Made by a program: the position numbers and the translations under genes
Source: Chlorogloeopsis fritschii PCC 6912
GTDB taxonomy: Bacteria > Cyanobacteriota > Cyanobacteriia > Cyanobacteriales > Nostocaceae
DNA length: 64,000 nucleotides
Assembly (NCBI RefSeq): GCF_000317285.1
Contig: NZ_AJLN01000116.1
Span: forward strand, 434,001 to 498,000
Direction: 5' to 3'
Notes under the pieces: generated by a model
Seen by the model: the letters and a program-made list of their open reading frames with translations, nothing else
The model's database searches: none
What the model was told of the DNA's origin: nothing
Shown here: positions 36,909 to 45,280 of the stretch, in pieces
Position numbering within the stretch: position 1 is the first letter of the stretch
Layout: every line of letters begins with the position of its first letter

Positions 36909-37784
36909 GAGTTTGATTTTTCCAACAGTAAAGTACAAAAATCGAGAAGGTTTTTTGCAAGATTTTGTAAAAGCTACAGTTGCATTCGGTATTTTCAGCC
37001 TTTGTTGCAGAAAAACGCTTGATAGCGTCTCTACACTGATTAAAATCGACTATAAGTTTGAAAAATTAGCCGCTTTTAACCACACTGAGCTTTCTCGCTT
37101 CGGAAATTAATATCCGGGCAGCTTTTGTATATTTGCAAAAAGTCTAGTGATTGCGACATTTCTGTATGAACAGCAATGCTCACGCTCACAAACTCGTATC
37201 AAGTTTTTATGTGAAGTCTGTATTTTTTGGCAGCGATTGAACATCACTACGCAGCTTTAATGTATAGATTCAAGCCTATATAAATAGGCTATTTCCCACT
37301 ACATCTTCAGTTCAATCTCAGAATACTGAGATTAAGTTCTGCTTTTTACAGCTACTTCACAAGAGTTAATAGTGGCAATATTACCGAAAAATGGCAAGAA
37401 AATTTGTAACTTTTTAATCTAAGCTTTAGATTTAAATATTAAGTATTGTTACCAAAAATCACGGAAGCTACCCTAAAAATAGGGACGCTTAGGCTAGGGG
37501 CTAGGGGCTAGAGAAAATAGATTTTCATTCCCTCGTTATGTGATGTATGACATGAGCGTCTAAGTTAAAATAACCAGCATTAGCACACTCAAGATGCAAG
37601 TTTTCATGGCTAGAATTCAAAGGTGCGATCGCATTACTCAAATCTTGCACCTCGCCCGAAAACGCCTGGAACTGAAGTTTCAGGCTTATAGCTAAAGTCA
37701 GTTAAAACTGACTGAAATATATATTCAGTAAGCTTGAATCTCTAGATGAGCGATCGCCCACTTGCTGGATTATGTTTCAATCAA
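36909..37784. other. Long intergenic region with two palindromes
   Basis: This 876-bp spacer is AT-rich. It contains GCCTGGAACTGAAGTTTCAGGC (37664-37685), split here into arms GCCTG and CAGGC, and the perfect palindrome GTCAGTTAAAACTGAC (37698-37713). Both look like dispersed hairpin repeats or transcription ends for the minus-strand GTPase gene downstream. The direct repeat GGGGCTAGGGGCTAG occurs near 37499. No ORF is supported. Confidence 0.5.
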
Positions 37785-39353
37785 CTAATCCCCAGTTTCT
37801 AATCTGTTTTGTCGCTCTTCTTCAACTACCTCAGCTCTCTGTGTTAACGGCTTTACTACCCGTGCGATCGCTTCCTGAACAAATGCCTTAATAAATTCGT
37901 CGCGGCGATTGAGCTGAAACTGACGCTGAACAACTTCTGTCATCCCACCATCGCCCCAATCTTGATCGTTGCGAAAATACTCGATAAAACTTTTACCGGC
38001 GATGCGTGTCAGATATGCCGCTGTTACACCTTGAATCGCCCTGCCAATAATAAAAGTACTGACATTCAATTGCAAAGCCGTAGAAAGTAGTTGAATAGCA
38101 CCTTTAACAATTCCTAAACCAGCAATTGTTTTTGCCAGAGAAAGCGCTAGTTCGCGCCCACGTTCCATATTTAATTCACAACCGTAGACTCTGCCAAGCT
38201 CCACTACCATTTGGGCATTCACAGCAGCGGTTGCTAACAAATCTACTACTGGTAATGGAGTTACCGACACCACGCCAGCACCGATCCATTGATACCTTTC
38301 TACGATTTTGTCAGCTTGACGACGACGTTGAGCATCAATGAGTTTCCGTGCTTCTTCTCCCAAGCGCAGTGATTGCAGAAGAATGTTATCAGCAACTAAA
38401 TCTTCACCTTCTGCTCGCAAAATTGCCGCCATCCGTCGCAGTAATGGTAGAATTTCTGGCTCAGGCTGGAAGGTTTCCCCATTTTCTAATTGTGCAGGTT
38501 GGGGATTGGCAGCGATCGCTACTACGTCACCAGGAGCAATAAAACCCCGCACCCGTTGCCGCAACCTTGCTAAGATTACTTCTTTATCTTCTTCTGTATA
38601 TAAATCAGTCTTATTTAGGATCAGTAGAGAACGCTTGCCGATTTCTGCTAATGCTCGTAATGGTTCATACTCCGATCGCCGTAAGTCATTATCCACCACA
38701 AACAACAGCAAATCTGCTTCTGTTGCTAGTTCTCGTGCTAGTTGTTCCCTCTCTGTTCCCGCTACCCCCGCTTCTAAAATCCCTGGCGTATCGGTAATTA
38801 AAATTTTGCGTTCTAAACCTTTTAAGCGCAGACAATAAGTTTCGCCTGCCTGAGTTGTTCCCATCGGCGCATCTACCCTGCCCACCATGCGTCCCATAAT
38901 CGCATTTACCAAGGAAGTTTTGCCAGCACTGCCCGTGCCAAATACGACGACTTGAATTTCACCACGTGCCAAATTCGCTTCAATTTCTCGCGATTTACTT
39001 AGTAATGCTTGGCGTGTGACTTCGTCTTGAATTTGCGATACCTGTTGCCTCACAGCTTCTAAGGTAGAAGAGGCTGCTTCTGATTTAGCAGCAGGAATTT
39101 GCACTTGCCTAACTTTTCTGTTTCGGCGTCGGGAACGCTGCTCGCCTTCTCGAATTATTACAAAGTAATAGATAAAGGTGGCTATTAATGCTCCAATCAA
39201 GACAATGAGCAAAAACAGCAATAAATTCCCCAACAACGGAGAACTCCAGGTTAACTGCCCATAAAGCCGAGTTAGAGAATCAATTAGCCACAGACTGAGT
39301 CCTAAAATGACGATCAGCCCGATAATTAGTGTGATAATGCGCGACAGAGGCAT
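37785..39353 (-). CDS. Era/YcjF-like GTPase with DUF697 domain, membrane-anchored
   Basis: The 522-residue protein begins with two hydrophobic segments (LIIGLIVILGLSLWLI and LLLFLLIVLIGALIATFIYYF), then a basic patch (RSRRRNRKVRQ). The G domain follows: GTGSAGKTSLVNAIMGR (P-loop), a G3-like ITDTPGILEAG, and NKTDLY (G4). The C-terminal DUF697 region (about 350-500) contains further hydrophobic helices. It probably acts at a membrane. Substrate specificity for GTP is supported by NKxD. Its process is unknown; no partner gene adjoins. Confidence 0.88.
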   Translation of the reverse strand: MPLSRIITLIIGLIVILGLSLWLIDSLTRLYGQLTWSSPLLGNLLLFLLIVLIGALIATFIYYFVIIREGEQRSRRRNRKVRQVQIPAAKSEAASSTLEAVRQQVSQIQDEVTRQALLSKSREIEANLARGEIQVVVFGTGSAGKTSLVNAIMGRMVGRVDAPMGTTQAGETYCLRLKGLERKILITDTPGILEAGVAGTEREQLARELATEADLLLFVVDNDLRRSEYEPLRALAEIGKRSLLILNKTDLYTEEDKEVILARLRQRVRGFIAPGDVVAIAANPQPAQLENGETFQPEPEILPLLRRMAAILRAEGEDLVADNILLQSLRLGEEARKLIDAQRRRQADKIVERYQWIGAGVVSVTPLPVVDLLATAAVNAQMVVELGRVYGCELNMERGRELALSLAKTIAGLGIVKGAIQLLSTALQLNVSTFIIGRAIQGVTAAYLTRIAGKSFIEYFRNDQDWGDGGMTEVVQRQFQLNRRDEFIKAFVQEAIARVVKPLTQRAEVVEEERQNRLETGD

Positions 39354-39466
39354 GGTGGCAAATGCTAGTGGTACTATTTACGCACATGCTTCTAATCTTA
39401 ATAGTTCCAGTGTTTTTCAACAGAGTTAGAGAAAAACTTGTATTGATGCGATCGCTCTAGCAAAGC

Positions 39467-39532
39467 GTAAGGTGGGCACTGTTCACAACCTAAAATAGGG
39501 ATTTGAGGAAAGTTAGGTAGTGCCCACCCTAC
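39467..39532 (+). mobile_element. 66-bp miniature inverted-repeat element, copy 3
   Basis: Ends are GTAAGGTGGGCACTG and TAGTGCCCACCCTAC. The core matches copy 2 in the same orientation. It lies in the spacer between the GTPase and the DUF937 gene. With copies 1 and 2 it defines a family within 28 kb. Confidence 0.8.
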
Positions 39533-39687
39533 AATAATTGCTCTGCCTCGTGTATACTCAATCGCGATCGCTCTACCAATTGCCAGAGGCACTATTTGCA
39601 TAAAAACCTTATTTTTTTGAATAGCTGTATTAGCCAGCACTAACAATTTGGTTTTGTTGGCATGAGTAAAAAGGGAGAAACAAGTTT

Positions 39688-40212
39688 ATGGGGCTTTTTG
39701 ACCAAATTATCAATGCAATTGACAATCCCAATCAGCAAGGCAGTACTAGTCAATTGGGCGATATTCTTAACACTGTACAGCAATTGAGTAATAATACTGG
39801 TACAAATCCATCTACCATGCAATCAGCTTTGGGTATCTTAGGTGGTTACGTGCGATCGGCTTTACGAGAAAAGCAAGCGAACTATGGCAATCAAGAAGCG
39901 CAAGCTTTAGTAAATCAATATAGCGGCACATCCCCTAATCCCCAAGCCGTGAATACCTTATTCTCGCCTATGATGCAACAGCAAGTGGCAGAAGCGATCG
40001 CCCAACGCACGGGGTTGAATGCCGGTTTGATTCAACAATTGCTACCGCTGTTGGTTCCTTTAGTACTGAATTTTTTGCGAACTGGTGCAAATGCCCAAAA
40101 TCCTCAAACTGGGGGAAATTCTGTGCTAAATTCTTTTCTGGATGCCGATCGCGATGGCGATGTAGATATTGCTGATGCGATGCAGACGGCTTTTCGGTAT
40201 TTGGGCAGATAA
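39688..40212 (+). CDS. DUF937-like protein with C-terminal EF-hand/dockerin-type calcium loop
   Basis: The 174-residue soluble protein starts MGLFDQIINAIDNPNQQG, the typical DUF937 start. The body is helical and Gln/Asn-rich. Residues about 152-163 read DADRDGDVDIAD, a dockerin/EF-hand calcium-binding loop with Asp at positions 1, 3, 5, 9 and 12. No signal peptide is seen. Function is unknown; Ca2+-dependent self-association is inference. A MITE lies 155 bp upstream. Confidence 0.75.
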   Translation: MGLFDQIINAIDNPNQQGSTSQLGDILNTVQQLSNNTGTNPSTMQSALGILGGYVRSALREKQANYGNQEAQALVNQYSGTSPNPQAVNTLFSPMMQQQVAEAIAQRTGLNAGLIQQLLPLLVPLVLNFLRTGANAQNPQTGGNSVLNSFLDADRDGDVDIADAMQTAFRYLGR

Positions 40213-40582
40213 TTGATAATTGGTGATAACTGGTAGTTGGTTGTAGGTTGGAATAATTACTGAACAAAAACAACCAACACCTTCAGCCCTTCCAAACTGT
40301 AATTCAGAGTCTTTAGAAGTCACTGACAAATTGACGTATTGGCGATCGCATTTGTTGAGATGAAAAAATCTCTTAATCTTAAGAGCGAAATAATCAGGGA
40401 GATTGTTGGTAATCAGACATTTGTGGACTATTGGGCGTCTCTTAATTTCCAAAGAGAATTGATAGTAACAATAGCAGTAATATTATCAGAGTATTAAATA
40501 TACAGCAGTTTGCGAGTAAATGAGGTACAGTGTCTAAGTTTAAAAGCTAGGTATTAAAGCTGCTTTTACTAGAGAACCATTC
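40213..40582. other. Intergenic region
   Basis: This 370-bp spacer between two plus-strand genes contains GGTTGTAGGTTGG-type degenerate repeats (40230-40260) and one HIP1-like site near 40343. No ORF, RNA gene or operator is supported. Confidence 0.4.
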
Positions 40583-41458
40583 ATGACTATTCTTATCACT
40601 GGGGCAACTGGAAATATTGGTGGCGAAGTTGTCAACCATCTTATTCAGCAGAAATTGCCGTTCCGAGCGTTAGTGCGCGATCGCCATAAAGCATCCCAGC
40701 TTGAAGCACAAGGCATCGAATTGGCACTGGGAGATTTCAGTCAACCAGATACTCTTGATACAGCACTGCAAGGTATCGAAAAGGCATTTCTTGTCATGCC
40801 CAATCATCTCCATCAAGTTGCTCTCGAATCAAATTTTATCGATGCAGCTCAAAAAGCAGGAGTTCGACACGTTGTAAAACTATCTGTCATGGGCGCGGGT
40901 GAGTTGCCAAGTACTTTCCAGACGTGGCATCGACAGATCGAAGAACATCTTGAAACTTCTGGGATGAATTGGACACATCTGCGCCCTAATATGCTGATGC
41001 AAAATATGCGCTGGTTTGCTCAAACAATCGCCCAGAGTGGAGCCTTTTACAATTGCGTTGGCAACACCAAAATCTCTCACGTTGATGCGCGGGATGTGGC
41101 TGAAGTGGCTGCAATTTGTCTAGCCGAAACAGGGCATGAAAATAAAAGCTATGTTCTGACTGGAGGAAAAGCAATTACATTTGATGAAATCGCTGCTATT
41201 TTTGCCAAAGCACTGGGTAGATCGGTGAGTTATGTCGATCTTCCCCCCGCAGATCTCAAAGCCGCACGGCTGGCAAATGGAGAGCCAGAGTGGTATTTAG
41301 ATGCCGAATTGGAATTATTTACTTGTTGGAAACAGGGTACAGGTACGGCAGTGACTCAGGCGATTCCAGATCTCACGCACCATTCAGCCACAACTTATGA
41401 AGCGTTTGCTCAATACTATGCTCAAACCCGCGCCCAAGATTTCTTTTCAGGGAGTTAA
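40583..41458 (+). CDS. NmrA-like/SDR NAD(P)-binding protein
   Basis: The 291-residue protein has the Rossmann motif ILITGATGNIGGEVVNHLI at the N-terminus. RALVRDRHKASQLEAQGIELALGDFSQPDTL follows, in the NmrA/atypical-SDR style. The catalytic Tyr-x-x-x-Lys is not evident, which fits NmrA-type redox sensors or quinone-reductase-like proteins. It overlaps in transcription with the isochorismatase-like gene, whose ATG is 2 bp downstream of this stop. The two are thus very probably translated together and act in one pathway. Confidence 0.88.
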   Translation: MTILITGATGNIGGEVVNHLIQQKLPFRALVRDRHKASQLEAQGIELALGDFSQPDTLDTALQGIEKAFLVMPNHLHQVALESNFIDAAQKAGVRHVVKLSVMGAGELPSTFQTWHRQIEEHLETSGMNWTHLRPNMLMQNMRWFAQTIAQSGAFYNCVGNTKISHVDARDVAEVAAICLAETGHENKSYVLTGGKAITFDEIAAIFAKALGRSVSYVDLPPADLKAARLANGEPEWYLDAELELFTCWKQGTGTAVTQAIPDLTHHSATTYEAFAQYYAQTRAQDFFSGS

Positions 41459-41460
41459 TT

Positions 41461-42105
41461 ATGCAAACTGCCTTTGGAATCAATATTCCCATGACGCTAG
41501 AGGATGTTTGCCATCCTCAGAAAATGGCGCTTCTGGTTTACGATATGCAGGTAGGTATCGCACAACAGTTGCCCGATGGTGCAGCGTTTATTCAACAGGT
41601 AAAGAACGTCGTTGATGCAGCCCGAACTCATCAAATGCGAGTTTTCTTCTCACGTCACACCACATTGCCCAAGCAAGTAGCAGGGGTTTCGCAACTAAAA
41701 AGCGCTATGGCATTGCAGCAAGTTACGAATGTTGCAGAGGTTCAGCCTAACTTCTTGCCCGATTCAACCTCTCATGCAATTGTTCCTGAATTATCACCGC
41801 TCTCGTCGGAAGTTGCATTTGATAAACTCACCATGTCAGCGTTTGTTGGCTCATACCTCGATTTAGCTTTACGCGATGCCCGCATTGAAGCGGTTGCGAT
41901 TGTTGGCGCGGTGCTAGAGTTTGGCATCGAACCCACTGTGCGCCATGCGGCAGATCTCGGCTATGTTCCGGTGCTAATTCAGGATGCGTGCTATTCCTTT
42001 TCTGAGCAGAGTCGAGGGCGATCGCTAGAAAATCTTCAATCAATTTGTCTAACAACAGACGTTGGAACCTTTAATAAAACGCTAAATATATTGCACCAAG
42101 CATAG
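41461..42105 (+). CDS. Isochorismatase-like hydrolase lacking the catalytic cysteine
   Basis: The 214-residue alpha/beta protein has LLVYDMQVGIAQQL with the catalytic-type Asp and a Lys in FDKLTMSAFVGSYLDLAL. The nucleophile site reads VGAVLEFGIEPTVRHAADLG, with Gly where cysteine hydrolases have Cys. Gly at this place is found in true isochorismatases such as EntB and PhzD, so vinyl-ether hydrolysis is possible; an inactive or redeployed homologue is the alternative. No isochorismate pathway gene is near. It is coupled to the NmrA-like gene by a 2-bp gap. Confidence 0.82.
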   Translation: MQTAFGINIPMTLEDVCHPQKMALLVYDMQVGIAQQLPDGAAFIQQVKNVVDAARTHQMRVFFSRHTTLPKQVAGVSQLKSAMALQQVTNVAEVQPNFLPDSTSHAIVPELSPLSSEVAFDKLTMSAFVGSYLDLALRDARIEAVAIVGAVLEFGIEPTVRHAADLGYVPVLIQDACYSFSEQSRGRSLENLQSICLTTDVGTFNKTLNILHQA

Positions 42106-42189
42106 CGCACAGACGCAGTATAAAGACTCAGTGGAGCAGAAATATCACCCTTTTGAGTGTCTTGTTGGCATTGTCATGGCTTTTTTGGC

Positions 42190-42330
42190 AGGATTGGAAT
42201 TACAGGATGACAGGATGAGGAGATAAAGGAAATAAGGTAGACAAGTAGGGTGAGGGAACAACGGTGCAGAGGAGAAAAGAAACTATTTTCTCCCTAATTC
42301 TCTACCTTTCTATCTTCCCATCTTGCTCTT
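42190..42330. repeat. Purine/pyrimidine hairpin repeat upstream of htrA-like gene
   Basis: A GA-rich arm (GATGAGGAGATAAAGG, GAGGAGAAAAG) faces a TC-rich arm (TTTTCTCCCTAATTCTC, CTATCTTCCC). The arms can fold into a long imperfect hairpin. The 217-bp spacer to the protease gene is largely made of it. It is the spacer form of the insertion seen in coding regions at 6160 and 46656. Confidence 0.55.
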
Positions 42331-42355
42331 TCACAGTGGCCGTGAAACGATAGGA

Positions 42356-43414
42356 ATGGCAGATATGAGAAGAAATCTGGGATGGGTATCAAACGATGAT
42401 TTCGCTCCAAGGGATGCAAGAATGTCCCAAAACAACTTAAGAACTGATGAACAGCTGCTTGATGCTTATTCCCAAGCCGTTATCAATGTAGTGGAAAAAG
42501 TCAGCCCTACAGTTGTGAACATTGACGTGCAAAGATGGCTAACAGGACGTAGCCGCAATTATCAGCCCTTTGCTCAAGAAGTACGCGGTAATGGTTCTGG
42601 TTTTATCTTCACACAAGATGGTTACATCCTAACTAACAGTCATGTAGTGCATGATGCATCTAAAATTCAGGTAACTCTCTCTGATGGACGCAGTTACGAC
42701 GCAAAGATGATTGGCGACGATCCAGATACTGATATAGCTGTAATTAGAATTTATGCGCCCAACTTGGTAGCAGCACGTTTGGGTGATTCGCAATCATTGC
42801 GAGTTGGGCAATTGGCGATCGCGATCGGGCATCCTCTTGGCTTTCAAACTACAGTTACTACTGGAGTAATCAGTGCCTTGGGGCGCTCTTTTAAATCCCG
42901 TTCTGGTAAGCTGATTGAGAATATTATCCAAACCGATGCGGCATTGAATCCAGGTAACTCCGGTGGCCCTTTAGTAACTTCTCATGCAGAAGTTATCGGT
43001 ATTAATACTGCAATAGTGATGGCAGCACAAGGTATCTGCTTTGCCGTACCAATTAACACTGCCAAGATGGTTATCCCTGTCTTGATGAAATACGGTCAAG
43101 TCCGACGCGGTTACATTGGTATTGGTGGACAAAATGTGCAAATTTCTCGCCGAATCATGTTATTCCATGAATTGGCTGTAGATACTGGAATTTTTGTGAT
43201 GTACGTTGAACCCAATAGCCCCGCCGAAAAAGCTGGTTTACAAGAAGGGGATGTGATTGTTGGCTTTAATGGTTTAGCCCTTCAAAATATGGAGGGATTG
43301 CAAAAACTATTAACGCCAGAACGTGTGGGAGTGCGATCGCAACTTACTGTTTTGCGTAACAATCGCAAGCTTGTAGTAAGTGTTGTGCCAGAAGAATCAC
43401 CAAATAGGAGCTAG
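42356..43414 (+). CDS. HtrA/Deg-type serine protease without signal peptide
   Basis: The protein has about 352 residues. A trypsin-like domain has His in ILTNSHVVHD, Asp in DPDTDIAVIR and Ser in NPGNSGGPLV. One PDZ domain follows from about residue 255 (GIFVMYVEPNSPAEKAGLQEGDVIVGFNG). No signal peptide or membrane segment precedes the catalytic domain, unlike most HtrA proteins, so it may act in the cytoplasm. Start choice is uncertain: TTG 42323, ATG 42356 and ATG 42422 (with AAGGG upstream) are all possible, and none adds a signal sequence. Confidence 0.9.
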   Translation: MADMRRNLGWVSNDDFAPRDARMSQNNLRTDEQLLDAYSQAVINVVEKVSPTVVNIDVQRWLTGRSRNYQPFAQEVRGNGSGFIFTQDGYILTNSHVVHDASKIQVTLSDGRSYDAKMIGDDPDTDIAVIRIYAPNLVAARLGDSQSLRVGQLAIAIGHPLGFQTTVTTGVISALGRSFKSRSGKLIENIIQTDAALNPGNSGGPLVTSHAEVIGINTAIVMAAQGICFAVPINTAKMVIPVLMKYGQVRRGYIGIGGQNVQISRRIMLFHELAVDTGIFVMYVEPNSPAEKAGLQEGDVIVGFNGLALQNMEGLQKLLTPERVGVRSQLTVLRNNRKLVVSVVPEESPNRS

Positions 43415-43775
43415 TAAGTGAAAAAGCGAGAACTCCGACTTCTTTAAAGCCGGGGTTCTGAATACCTCAATTTTCAGCAAGCATTGTACGGGAACTAGGA
43501 ACGAGTGAGGGAGTATACGCCACCTCGAAGCTTCGTACAAGATGTATGGAGTTGCGTTGATTACTGCTTGCATCGCAAAACTACGCTTTCTACCACCCCT
43601 TTTCCCTGCTGCAATTAGCCGCGATCGCAGTTCCATTGCTCTGGGGTGGCCCTACTTGGGTAAGATGGATTATAGCTTTGTCACACTGTCTACTTAAATG
43701 TTTTTTCTACTAATAGAAGAACGTGACGTAAGCTTTCTTACTTTTCAGACTCCCTCTTAAAATAAAATCATACGT
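43415..43775. other. Intergenic region with a palindromic repeat
   Basis: This 361-bp spacer begins with a hairpin (43429-43460) whose arms are GAACTCCGACTT and AAGCCGGGGTTC. The type is common as an intergenic repeat in Nostocales and can serve as transcription end for the protease gene. The rest has HIP1 and no supported ORF. TCATACGTATGA at the right end is a palindrome overlapping the next start. Confidence 0.5.
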
Positions 43776-44195
43776 ATGATCGTGGCGTCTTGGTTGTTAT
43801 ACGCACTCTTCTCCCTGTTTTTGTTTGGCTTCTGGGGATTCTTCAGTAAGTTAGCAACCAATTACATTAGCCCCAAAAGTGCATTAATTTATGACATCAT
43901 TGGTGTCATTTGTGTTGGCTTAGTGTTTATAAGTGTGAATCACTTAGAGTGGCGAGGAGACATTCGCGGCATTCTCTATGCAGTTCTCACAGGTGTTGCC
44001 GGAACATTAGCAACGCTTTTCTACTTAGTTGCTGTAAGTAAAGGTTCTAGTTCTATTGTTTTGCCTTTAACTTCTTTATATCCTGCTATCACCGTTGTTT
44101 TAGCGTTTTTTATCCTCAAAGAACCTATGACTTTACGGCATAGCATCGGCATTATACTTGCTATCTTAGCTATTATCCTGTGTGCGGGAGATTAG
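43776..44195 (+). CDS. Small EamA-type membrane transporter (half-size)
   Basis: The 139-residue protein has about four or five hydrophobic segments (ALFSLFLFGFWGFFSKLA; GVAGTLATLFYLVAVSKG; ITVVLAFFILKEPMTLRH; GIILAILAIILCAG). It is one EamA domain, half the length of usual DMT transporters, so it must form dimers like SMR proteins if it transports. The PLTSLYPAITVVLAFFILKEP motif is typical. The substrate is unknown. The start is ATG at 43776, next to a palindrome. Confidence 0.87.
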   Translation: MIVASWLLYALFSLFLFGFWGFFSKLATNYISPKSALIYDIIGVICVGLVFISVNHLEWRGDIRGILYAVLTGVAGTLATLFYLVAVSKGSSSIVLPLTSLYPAITVVLAFFILKEPMTLRHSIGIILAILAIILCAGD

Positions 44196-44199
44196 TTTT

Positions 44200-44470
44200 T
44201 CAAGAAACAAGGCAGATGGCAGAGAGCAGCGCCGTGCGGAGGTTCCCCTCCGTTGTAGACGCCCGGTAGACAGGCGTAGCCTGGCTTCTCGGAGAGTGGG
44301 CGGTGAGTCCAGCACTGCGGGAGGGTAACACGAGCGCAGGTGACTGGCGAACCCGAAGGGCTTCCCATCAGGGTGGCGACTGCACAGAGGCAGTAGTAAA
44401 GAAGATTTGACTTGTTTGTTCCATTCGTAGCGGGTGGCAACGCCGCCAGTGGAGATGCTCTCAACCAACA
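44200..44470. repeat. GC-rich palindromic repeat cluster
   Basis: Dense GC-rich short palindromes (GGAGGTTCCCCTCC, GTAGACGCCCGG, GGCGTAGCCTGG) fill this 270-bp stretch between convergent genes. It shares style and short words (GTAGACGC, GGGCTTCCC) with repeats at 5419, 22358 and 24060. ORFs across it are repeat artefacts. Confidence 0.7.
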
Positions 44471-44524
44471 CAAGCAAGAAGAAAAATTGATGCGATCGCC
44501 TTTCCTAATATTGGTAAATAATCT

Positions 44525-44989
44525 TTAATTTGCATAACCACTTGTATATCGAATTACAGGATCTGTTTGCAAAACTTTACCGTTTTTGATAATTTCGAGT
44601 GCCGCACCATTGACAACATATTCATAGTTGCCATTTCTAGCAACATATCCTGTTCCTTCTTCTACATAAGTTGGCAGGGGACGGGTGCCTTTACCATTTC
44701 GCTTAGAAGTACCTGTATAAAAAAGCTTGTCAAGCTTTTTGCAAATATAAATATCAAAATTAGGAGTTTCAATATAGGCGTCTAATTTTCCTCCTCCTGC
44801 ATACCGAGGACAAGTATATGTATTGGCAATGATGTCATTTTTTGCAGCTAAACTTTTAGTAGCTATAAATTCTGAGGCAAAAGCCGAATCAGATGTATCA
44901 AATATTGCAGATAATAATGAAGCGACGCCACAAGTTGTAGCCAAAACAATCGCAAGCGATCGCTTTGGTTTCTGATTCAATTTGTTCAT
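44525..44989 (-). CDS. Secreted hypothetical protein
   Basis: The 154-residue protein has a basic N-terminus and a hydrophobic segment (LAIVLATTCGVASLLSAI) ending near ASA-F-AS, typical of a signal peptide. The mature part has four features: two cysteines (TCPRY, YICKK), a Gly-rich GGGKLDAYI, a Lys-rich middle and a C-terminal GYAN. I do not recognise a family. It is monocistronic, with a long spacer upstream. Surface or periplasmic location is likely. Confidence 0.7.
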   Translation of the reverse strand: MNKLNQKPKRSLAIVLATTCGVASLLSAIFDTSDSAFASEFIATKSLAAKNDIIANTYTCPRYAGGGKLDAYIETPNFDIYICKKLDKLFYTGTSKRNGKGTRPLPTYVEEGTGYVARNGNYEYVVNGAALEIIKNGKVLQTDPVIRYTSGYAN

Positions 44990-45280
44990 GATAGTTGCTA
45001 AAGATTGAATACTTTAATCTTCAAAGTCAACTTGCAGTTTTTCGGATTCTGTTGAAGGAATTGCAGTATTTCACTTTACAGATAATACTGACGCAAGCAG
45101 CATGATATTGAACTCAGGCTGTATAAATACGATAAATTCTGATTTCAAAGCTAGGTGAAGATTAAAATTTGTGTAATATCGAGAAAATCTGGATGTGGTA
45201 GCAGCTTACATCAACGAGCGACAATAGAATATAGGGGTTTTGTGAAGAAAGCCCGACTTTAAATAAGGAGTTTGTCATCT

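Noticed and set aside
43397-43636. Minus-strand ORF of 79 codons
   Set aside because: It starts in a repeat spacer and overlaps the end of the protease gene; no recognisable motif.
44166-44477. Two minus-strand ORFs of about 100 codons
   Set aside because: Both are made of the GC-rich repeat cluster and overlap the EamA gene end.
45198-45209. NtcA-like site GTA...TAC before putA
   Set aside because: Spacing is six bases and not eight, so it does not meet the consensus.
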